A stretch of DNA of 64,000 nucleotides from Nocardioides perillae (lineage in GTDB: Bacteria > Actinomycetota > Actinomycetes > Propionibacteriales > Nocardioidaceae), in contig NZ_JACCAC010000001.1 of NCBI RefSeq assembly GCF_013409425.1, positions 3,162,001 through 3,226,000 of the forward strand. The letters run 5' to 3'. Each line of letters opens with the position of its first letter. The stretch's first letter is position 1. The notes under the pieces were generated by a model. It searched no databases and was not told the DNA's origin. It worked only from the letters and a program-made list of their open reading frames with translations. The translations under genes and the position numbers were made by a program. Positions 58,118 to 64,000 of the stretch are shown here, piece after piece.

Positions 58118-59149
58118 GTGCACGAGGACGACGAGACCCGCGCGGGCGGACGCCCCGCCTCCGTACCCTCACCGGCCGACCTCGAACCCGGCCGCCACCT
58201 GCTCGGACCGCACGCGGTGGGCAGCCGGGTCGTCGTGCGCCGGCTGCTGCCGGGCCAGACCGGCCCCACCGGCGGCCCCGCCTTCACCGACCTGCTCGGC
58301 GACCTGGTCGCCTGGCCCGCGCCCGGCGCCCCGCCGGCGGAGCGGGTGGCGGTCGTGCTCGGTGCCGACGGCCGGCGCACCGCGGTGCCGCTGGCCGAGA
58401 TCGTCTCCGGCAAGCCGGTGCCGCCCCGGCCGTCGGTGCGCCACCGGGTCGGGGTCGGCGAGGCCGAGCGCCACGCCCTCGCCCTGTGGCCCGGCGTCGA
58501 GCACGAGGCGCTCGGGGCGTGGGTGCTGCGGCACGACCCCGCCCCGGTGGGGCGGCTGCTGAAGCGGGCCAACTCGGCGCTGGCCGTCGAGGAGCCCGGG
58601 CGACCCCTGGCCGAGGCGGCCGCGGCGGTGCGTGCGTTCTACGAGGCGCGCGGGCGCGACGTGCTCGCCCAGGTCGAGGTCGGCTCCGATGTCGACCGCG
58701 GGCTGGGCGCGCTCGGCTGGCGGGAGGTGCCGGGCGGTCGGGCGGGCTTCTGGCTGGCGTCGGTGGCGGCCGTGCGCCGCGGCGTACGTCGTGGGGGCCG
58801 CGCCGACGCGTCCGTGCTGGAGGACCTGGGGCTGGCGGGGCCCTGGCGCGAGGAGTCCGGACCCCGGGTGCGGGTCGGGGTCGGGCCGCCCGCCGAGCCG
58901 GTCGCGGCCGTGCAGGCCGCGCGCGACGGCGACTGGGTGGGCGTGCACGGGCTGGTCGTGGCCGCCACGCAGCGACGTCGCGGGCTCGGCACGCTGCTGC
59001 TCGACGACGCGCTGGAGTGGGCGGCCGAGCAGGGCGCGACGACCGCCTGGCTGCACGTCGAGGTCGACAACGCGCCGGCGCGCGCGCTCTACGCCGCCTT
59101 GGGCTTCGCCGAGCACCACGAGACGCGCTACCTCACCCCCACCGGCTGA
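58118..59149 (+). CDS. GNAT acetyltransferase with N-terminal SH3-like domain
   Basis: 343 residues from GTG 58118 (GTG 58115 is one codon upstream; 58118 gives the six-base spacing to TAGTAT). N-terminal domain about residues 20-100 (GSRVVVRRLLPG, FTDLLGDLVAW); C-terminal GNAT fold with acetyl-CoA motif QRRRGLGTLLLDDALEWAAEQG and AWLHVEVDNAPARALYAALGF. Equivalent to the uncharacterised SH3-GNAT protein near fdxC in mycobacteria. Acceptor unknown. Confidence 0.85.
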   Translation: MHEDDETRAGGRPASVPSPADLEPGRHLLGPHAVGSRVVVRRLLPGQTGPTGGPAFTDLLGDLVAWPAPGAPPAERVAVVLGADGRRTAVPLAEIVSGKPVPPRPSVRHRVGVGEAERHALALWPGVEHEALGAWVLRHDPAPVGRLLKRANSALAVEEPGRPLAEAAAAVRAFYEARGRDVLAQVEVGSDVDRGLGALGWREVPGGRAGFWLASVAAVRRGVRRGGRADASVLEDLGLAGPWREESGPRVRVGVGPPAEPVAAVQAARDGDWVGVHGLVVAATQRRRGLGTLLLDDALEWAAEQGATTAWLHVEVDNAPARALYAALGFAEHHETRYLTPTG

Positions 59150-59184
59150 GGCGGCCGGGTCCGGCGGGTGCGAGGGTTGAGCGC

Positions 59185-60069
59185 ATGCACCTGCTGCCCG
59201 CCGTCACGACCCCGCTCGCGACCTCGCTCGCGGCCGACGAGCTGGACCTCCCGCCGATCACCTGGGAGGGCGTCGGCACCGGGGTGGTGGTGCTCGTCGT
59301 CGGGTGGCTGGTCGCGCGGGCCGCGGGCTGGGCCACCCGGCGACTGCTGCTGTGGCGGGGGCGCTCGCCGAGCGCGAGCGCGATGTTCTCGTCGCTGGCG
59401 CGGTGGGCGCTGACCCTGGTGGCCTTCGCGGCGGCGGTGACGATCGTCTTCCCGAGCGTGAAGCCGGTCAACGCGCTCGGCGGCATCGGGGTGCTGTCGA
59501 TCGCGGCGGGCATCGCCTTCCAGACCGTGCTGGGCAACATGTTCGCCGGCATCGTGATCCTGGCGCGCGACAAGTTCCGCGTGGACGACCAGATCGCCGT
59601 GCGCGACGTGGCCGGCACGGTCACCGGCGTGACGCTCACCAGCACCGCCGTGCGCACCTTCGACGGGCGGCTCGTGCTCATCCCCAACGCGGTGGTGCAC
59701 TCCGAGGTCGTGACCGTGCAGACCGGCTTCGAGCGGGTGCGCTCGACGGTGGCGGTCGACATCGCCGACGGCGCCGACCTGGGCGCGGCGGTGCGGGTCG
59801 CGGAGCAGGCGATGGCGTCGCTGCCAGCGGTGGTGGACGAGCCGGCGCCGCAGGCGCTGCTGCAGTCGGTCGGCTCCGGCACGGTGCGGATGGACCTGCG
59901 CTTCTGGTCGGGCGCGCGGCAGATGGAGACCAAGCTCGCCCAGCACGAGGTGATCGGCGCAGTGCTGGAGCAGCTCGAGGCGGCCGGCGTCGCGACGGGT
60001 GCCGACGCGCTCGTCGTCGAGGCCGGACCGCGGCTGACCTCGACCCTCGCGTCGCGCGACCAGGCCTGA
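59185..60069 (+). CDS. MscS-family small-conductance mechanosensitive channel
   Basis: 294 residues. Helices at about 30-50, 66-86 and a pore helix NALGGIGVLSIAAGIAFQTVLGNMFAGIVILARDKFRVDDQI typical of MscS (TM3 with Gly/Ala). The beta-domain (GTVTGVTLTSTAVRTFDGRLVLIPNAVVHSEVV) and C-terminal alpha/beta domain complete the fold. Relieves turgor on hypo-osmotic shock. Confidence 0.93.
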   Translation: MHLLPAVTTPLATSLAADELDLPPITWEGVGTGVVVLVVGWLVARAAGWATRRLLLWRGRSPSASAMFSSLARWALTLVAFAAAVTIVFPSVKPVNALGGIGVLSIAAGIAFQTVLGNMFAGIVILARDKFRVDDQIAVRDVAGTVTGVTLTSTAVRTFDGRLVLIPNAVVHSEVVTVQTGFERVRSTVAVDIADGADLGAAVRVAEQAMASLPAVVDEPAPQALLQSVGSGTVRMDLRFWSGARQMETKLAQHEVIGAVLEQLEAAGVATGADALVVEAGPRLTSTLASRDQA

Positions 60070-60090
60070 GGACGGCCTCGGCGGCGGGCG

Positions 60091-61833
60091 TCAGCCCTCC
60101 TGGCCGGGCTCCACGCAGACGACGGTGTCGGACGGCGTGTAGGTCGTCGTGAACACCTCGCGGCGCACGACCTCGCTCTCGCCGACGCGGCGGAAGACCC
60201 GCGTGACGTCGACGTCGAAGCCGCCGTACCCGCTGTTGGGGTAGCAGTCGGGGGTGCTGAGCCGGCGCGTGGCGGGCTCGGTGAAGTTGTAGCGGTCGCT
60301 GGTGATCGACTCGACGTCCCACTCCTTGGTCGACCAGAGCCTCACCGTCACCGAGCCCTGGCCGCCGGGGCTGCTGGGGCTGACCGCGGTGTCGATGAGC
60401 ACGCCGTGGTCGCTGTCGTTGCGGAAGCGCAGGTCGATCGCGCCCCACGCCACCGTGGCCTCGCGGCCGACGGGGTAGCGGTCGATGTAGAAGGAGTGCG
60501 GCTTGTGCTCGACGTCCTCGTAGCCGGCGAAGAACATGGCGTTGAAGATGGTCGTCGCCATCTGCGAGACCCCGCCGCCGAGGTCCTCGACCAGGATGCC
60601 GTCGTTGATCACGAAGCCCTCGGTGAAGCCGTTCTCCCGCGTGCGCTCCCCGACGGTGTCGTTGAGGGAGAAGGTCTCGCCGGGCAGCAGCAGCGTGCCG
60701 TCGATGAGCTCGGCGGCGCGGCCGAGGTTGACGTTGCGGTAGTCGGCGTGCGGGTAGTAGGTGGTGAACTGGCCGGCCACCTCGGTGATGCCGAGCTCGC
60801 GCACCTCGGCGGTGGTCAGCTCGGGCTCGGCGACGCTGGCCTCGACCCGCGCGCGGCGCTCGCCCGGGGAGGCGACGAGGTCGAGGAAGACCGCCTCGAC
60901 GTCGGCGGGGTCGTAGGTGACGCCGGGCTGGGCGGGCACGACCTGCGGGCGGCCGTCGACGATGCGCACGGTCGCGTCGACCGGGGCGCCGTCGTCGCCG
61001 ACGCGGTCGCCGACGAGCTGCTGGAGCGCCTCGCGGTCGACCTGCGGGACGAGCCGGCCGTCCTCGGGCACCATCGCCAGCGCGGGGGTGAACTCCCGCG
61101 GCTGCAGCCGCACCGGGGTGCCCTCGAAGACGAGGGTGACCGGGCCGGAGACGGCGGGGTTGGCGAAGCCGTCGAGCGCGTCCTGCACGTCGGCCTCGTC
61201 GATCGCGGGCTCGACGGTCTCCAGGTCGAGCTCGGCGCGACCGTCCTCGGAGAGGTACGCCGCCACGAGCGCGTCGCGGGCGGCCTCGCGGTCGAAGCCC
61301 TCCCCCGGCACGGGGTCGACCACGCGCACCTGGCCGCGGCGGAAGCCGACCTCGCCGTCCTCGGGTGCCGTGCCGAGCTGCTCCTCGAGCTGCTCGAGCG
61401 TGGTGTCGAGCGCGGCACCGTCGACGCTGACGACGGCGTCGAGGTCCTCGCCGCCGGTCCAGTGGTCCCAGAGCACCTGCGGCTGCCACGAGCGGTCGGC
61501 GCCGGCGGCCTCCACGGAGGCCTCGACATCGACCTCGAGGCCGGCGTCGGCGGGCGCGACGGTGGCGTCGCCGTCCTCGGTGACCACGGTGACGGGGCGC
61601 TCGGTGCGGTCGGCGAGGCCCTCGCGCAGCGCCTGCTCGGCCGCGGCGGGGCTCAGGCCCCCGACCTCGACGCCGGAGATGGTGGTGCCGCGGGGCAGCT
61701 CGTCGCCGGCGGCCGCGTAGGCCGCGGCGTAGCCGCCGCCGGCCAGCAGCACCAGCACGAGCAGGATGAGGAGGACGGCCTTGCCGCCCCGGCCCTCGCG
61801 GGCGGGGTCCTTCGCGGCCTTCGTCGCAGTCAC
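60091..61833 (-). CDS. VanW-family cell-envelope protein
   Basis: 580 residues from GTG 61833, with TAGCAT six bases upstream. TM anchor about 19-42, two to three YoaR-type peptidoglycan-binding-like repeats (TTISGVEVGGLSPAAAEQAL), then the VanW domain (FSLNDTVGERTRENGFTEGFVI, GVSQMATTIFNAMFFAGYEDVEHKPHSFYIDRYPVGREATV). YoaR/VanW proteins are envelope proteins linked to glycopeptide-resistance loci; function in wall synthesis unresolved. Convergent with mscS. Confidence 0.88.
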   Translation of the reverse strand: MTATKAAKDPAREGRGGKAVLLILLVLVLLAGGGYAAAYAAAGDELPRGTTISGVEVGGLSPAAAEQALREGLADRTERPVTVVTEDGDATVAPADAGLEVDVEASVEAAGADRSWQPQVLWDHWTGGEDLDAVVSVDGAALDTTLEQLEEQLGTAPEDGEVGFRRGQVRVVDPVPGEGFDREAARDALVAAYLSEDGRAELDLETVEPAIDEADVQDALDGFANPAVSGPVTLVFEGTPVRLQPREFTPALAMVPEDGRLVPQVDREALQQLVGDRVGDDGAPVDATVRIVDGRPQVVPAQPGVTYDPADVEAVFLDLVASPGERRARVEASVAEPELTTAEVRELGITEVAGQFTTYYPHADYRNVNLGRAAELIDGTLLLPGETFSLNDTVGERTRENGFTEGFVINDGILVEDLGGGVSQMATTIFNAMFFAGYEDVEHKPHSFYIDRYPVGREATVAWGAIDLRFRNDSDHGVLIDTAVSPSSPGGQGSVTVRLWSTKEWDVESITSDRYNFTEPATRRLSTPDCYPNSGYGGFDVDVTRVFRRVGESEVVRREVFTTTYTPSDTVVCVEPGQEG

Positions 61834-61842
61834 TCCCGCATG

Positions 61843-62217
61843 CTAGGTCGCCGGGTGGGGGCGTTCCGAAATCGCGCGGCCGCGTCCCGCGCCCAGGGTG
61901 CCGAGCGCCACGGCGAGGACCACGGCGGCGAGCAGGAGCACGGCGTAGCCCGCGGGGCCGTTCACCAGCACGAAGTCGCCCTCGGGGCGCCCGACGAAGG
62001 CGAGGGCGACCGGGAGCACCCACCCGAGGGCCAGCGGGAGGCGGGTCGCGAGGCCCGGGCGCACGGCGAGGAGCGCCGCGAGCGTCGCCAGCACCGCGAG
62101 CGGCAGCCCCCACGCGCGGCTGTGCACGGCCAGCGTCGCGATGCCGGTGCCGACGCCGAGGAGCACCAGGCCGAGTGCGGTGCCGGCGGCGCGGGCCGGG
62201 GCGACGGGGCCGCTCAC
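61843..62217 (-). CDS. Small membrane protein coupled to mshB
   Basis: 124 residues from GTG 62217, overlapping the mshB stop (GTGA). Four hydrophobic helices, starting [30 protein letters not shown]. Its conserved position after mshB suggests membership of the mycothiol-deacetylase operon, but no motif reveals function. Confidence 0.7.
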   Translation of the reverse strand: MSGPVAPARAAGTALGLVLLGVGTGIATLAVHSRAWGLPLAVLATLAALLAVRPGLATRLPLALGWVLPVALAFVGRPEGDFVLVNGPAGYAVLLLAAVVLAVALGTLGAGRGRAISERPHPAT

Positions 62218-63149
62218 AGCCCGGCGAAGAGGTCCGTCTCGAGACCGTCGGGCCCCGCGGGACCGGGGGTGCCCTTGGCGAGGCGGTAGAACTCGACGCC
62301 CCACGCCTCGGAGCCGACGTTGTTGCTGAGGGCGAAGAAGGGGCCGTCGGTGGTGATCTGGGTGGCGTGGGCGGCGAGCGCGGCCATCTTGGCGTCGACG
62401 AAGTCCATCGCGTCGACGGCGGCGGTGAGGTCCTCGTCCTTGGTCACGAAGTGCGGGAGCGGACCGTCGGGGTCCATGCCCTCGAAGGTCGTGGTGTCGC
62501 CCGCGGCGCGCAGGCGGCGCAGGCCCTCGCGCAGGCGGCTCTCCGACATCGCGCCCCAGTAGACCTTCGGCACGTCCCACGCCTCGCCGAGGTCGCGGCG
62601 GTAGGAGGGGACGGCGGCGAGCTGCACGGCGTACATCGCGACGCGGTGGGCCTGGATGTGGTCGGGGTGGCCGTAGCCGCCGAACTCGTCGTAGGTGACG
62701 ACGACCTGCGGGCGGACCTCGCGGAGGACCTCGACCAGCAGCGTGGCGGCCTCGGTGAGGTCGGCGTGCCAGAAGGCGTTGTCGTGGATGGTGTCGGCGG
62801 CGATCGCGTGGCCGGCCTCGTGCCACTGCATGCCGGAGTCGCGGTAGCGCCCGAAGCCGCCGAGGAAGCGGTGGTCGGTCACGCCGAGCGCTGCCATCGC
62901 GGCCGCGAGCTCGCCGCGGCGGTGCTCGCCGAGCCCGTCCTCGCGGTCGGCGGCGAGGTGCTCGAGCTCGGGCACCAGGATCTCGCCCATCTCGCCGGCC
63001 GTGCAGGTGACGAGGGTGACGCCGCGGCCCTCCGCGACGTACTTCGCCATCGTGGCGCCCTGGCCGATCGACTCGTCGTCGGGGTGGGCGTGGACGAGCA
63101 GCATCCGCTGGGCGGGCGCCTCGGCCGGGGAGGCGGCGGTCTCGGGCAT
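62214..63149 (-). CDS. mshB: Mycothiol biosynthesis deacetylase MshB
   Basis: 311 residues. LmbE-like zinc deacetylase: AHPDDE motif in VHAHPDDES (His22, Asp25) and GHPDH (His164). It converts GlcNAc-Ins to GlcN-Ins, the third visible mycothiol step; mycothiol supports actinobacterial assignment. ATG 63149 is seven bases after TAGCAT (63157-63162), leaderless. First gene of the operon with the small membrane protein. Confidence 0.95.
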   Translation of the reverse strand: MPETAASPAEAPAQRMLLVHAHPDDESIGQGATMAKYVAEGRGVTLVTCTAGEMGEILVPELEHLAADREDGLGEHRRGELAAAMAALGVTDHRFLGGFGRYRDSGMQWHEAGHAIAADTIHDNAFWHADLTEAATLLVEVLREVRPQVVVTYDEFGGYGHPDHIQAHRVAMYAVQLAAVPSYRRDLGEAWDVPKVYWGAMSESRLREGLRRLRAAGDTTTFEGMDPDGPLPHFVTKDEDLTAAVDAMDFVDAKMAALAAHATQITTDGPFFALSNNVGSEAWGVEFYRLAKGTPGPAGPDGLETDLFAGL

Positions 63150-63264
63150 GGCGCCGATGCTAGACGGGCGTGCCGACGTCCCTGCTCGACCGTCCTGGGG
63201 TGGGTCCGCTCCGACGGGGGCAGGCGGGTGGGTCGGGCGGGTGGGGCGGGGTCGGGCGGGCTCG

Positions 63265-63558
63265 TCAGACGGGCGGGCGCTTGAGCCGACGGGGTGCGTC
63301 GGGCAGGTCGAGCGGGACCGCGGGCGGCCTCGGCGCGTCGGGCGGCTCGGGCGCGTCGAGCCAGCCGTCGTGGCGGTCGACCAGCACCTCGAGGACGAAC
63401 TCGGGCGCGTCGGTCGTCACCGCCCACGGGTGGTCCTCGTCGTCGTCCTCGCCGGCGAAGGGCTCGCGCTCGACGTCGGCGTCGTAGCCGTCGGCGAGCA
63501 GCCGGCGGGCGACGGCGCGCGCGTCGTCCTCGTCGAAGAAGATGCCTCGGGGCCGCAC
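63265..63558 (-). CDS. Hypothetical protein (RraB-like pattern uncertain)
   Basis: 97 residues from GTG 63558, with CACAAT six bases upstream. [64 protein letters not shown] is a compact alpha/beta module with acidic loops (residues 5-67). A conserved actinobacterial hypothetical; no function can be given. Confidence 0.7.
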   Translation of the reverse strand: MRPRGIFFDEDDARAVARRLLADGYDADVEREPFAGEDDDEDHPWAVTTDAPEFVLEVLVDRHDGWLDAPEPPDAPRPPAVPLDLPDAPRRLKRPPV

Positions 63559-63577
63559 GGGGCGATTGTGCCGCAGG

Positions 63578-63985
63578 TCAGTGGGCGAGGTGCGCCGCGA
63601 CCTCGGGCAGGAAGGGCCGGTCGGGCTCGAGCCAGTCGACCGCCTCGGGGTGCGCGGGGTCGAGCTGGTCGGCCGTGAGCCAGCGCAGCTCGTCGTGGTC
63701 GACTGGCGTCGGCTCGGCGGTGGGGTCGGCGAGGGCCACGAGCGCGGCGCGCAGGGTGTGCCGACCGCCGGCGACCTGCTGCGCACCGTCGAGCCAGCGG
63801 ACGACGGTCGTGGCGACCCCGAGCTCCTCCTGCAGCTCGCGCACCAGCGCGTCGTCGGGGGTCTCCCCCGCCTCCACCTTGCCGCCCGGCAGCTCCCACC
63901 GGCCCGCGTGCTCCGCCGGCCACGTGCGGCGCGCTGCCAGCACGCGCCCGTCGCGCACGACCGCGCCGCCCACCACCAGAGCCAT
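63578..63985 (-). CDS. Nudix hydrolase, MutT/(8-oxo)dGTPase-like
   Basis: 135 residues from ATG 63985, six bases after TACCGT. Nudix box [23 protein letters not shown] is complete (G-x5-E-x7-REUxEExGU form). Short length and [20 protein letters not shown] opening resemble MutT/NudG-type nucleotide-sanitising enzymes. Reaches the right window edge with its promoter. Confidence 0.9.
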   Translation of the reverse strand: MALVVGGAVVRDGRVLAARRTWPAEHAGRWELPGGKVEAGETPDDALVRELQEELGVATTVVRWLDGAQQVAGGRHTLRAALVALADPTAEPTPVDHDELRWLTADQLDPAHPEAVDWLEPDRPFLPEVAAHLAH

Positions 63986-64000
63986 GGCGGCACGGTAGCC

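Noticed and set aside
1-64000. tRNA, rRNA, CRISPR, IS element or prophage genes
   Set aside because: No cloverleaf, transposase, integrase or repeat-spacer pattern was seen on either strand.

Overview
The window is very GC-rich and densely coded. The only gene-free stretches are short (the longest is about 264 bases, upstream of ileS), and I found no rRNA, tRNA, CRISPR array, insertion sequence or prophage. The gene content points to a high-GC Gram-positive actinobacterium, most likely Nocardioidaceae (family-level inference): mycothiol deacetylase MshB, a DUF3117 micro-protein, a bacterial Ku/LigD end-joining pair, a giant NAD-glutamate dehydrogenase, a sigE-rseA-htrA stress locus, and a translational ileS T-box.

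Layout. 1-4525 (minus): a Tad/Flp pilus operon (tadA, tadB, tadC, a small pilin-like peptide, two TadE-like minor pilins and a TadG-like gene cut by the window edge). 4526-4734: a perfect 48-bp palindrome and a candidate tad promoter. 4735-12393: a membrane protein, a secreted alpha/beta hydrolase, a CPA1 antiporter, a TetR regulator, a HAD phosphatase and a histidine kinase. 12427-16652 (minus): the response regulator, then a TasA/SipW-type surface-fibre locus (SipW-dependent substrate, SipW-like signal peptidase, large Ig-like substrate). 16836-20183: non-homologous end joining (SRPBCC protein, LigD polymerase and LigD ligase as separate genes, and divergent Ku). 20254-23794: a DUF559-like protein, an SDR and an amidase. 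23993-25881 (plus): a secreted wall-associated protein coupled to a class F sortase. 25937-34622: NAD-GDH, tryptophan dioxygenase, DUF2505, small proteins and a WS/DGAT-like enzyme. 34773-36657 (plus): a lipoprotein and a polytopic membrane protein of unknown role. 36620-39055: a CpaE-like ATPase, an SAF (CpaB-like) protein and an excisionase-type HTH protein, which are probably Tad accessories.

From 39099 to 63149 the order htrA, rseA, sigE / O-methyltransferase / DUF3117 / LOG protein / dapE / dapD / dapC / ferredoxin / mshB matches, from memory, the Mycobacterium tuberculosis Rv1170-Rv1223 backbone. Here it is interspersed with ileS and its T-box, a Phd/RelE toxin-antitoxin pair, a two-domain wall hydrolase, an RTX-repeat protein, an MscS channel and a VanW protein. 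The diaminopimelate genes dapC, dapD and dapE feed lysine and peptidoglycan synthesis; the hydrolase, VanW, sortase and SigE genes around them are also cell-envelope genes.

Two expression features recur. Adjacent genes often overlap as GTGA (stop inside the next GTG start), giving translational coupling. Many first genes of transcription units have a TANNNT-like -10 hexamer only 6-8 bases before the start codon, so they are probably leaderless. Two divergent pairs (ligase/ku and ferredoxin/GNAT) appear to share overlapping -10 elements.
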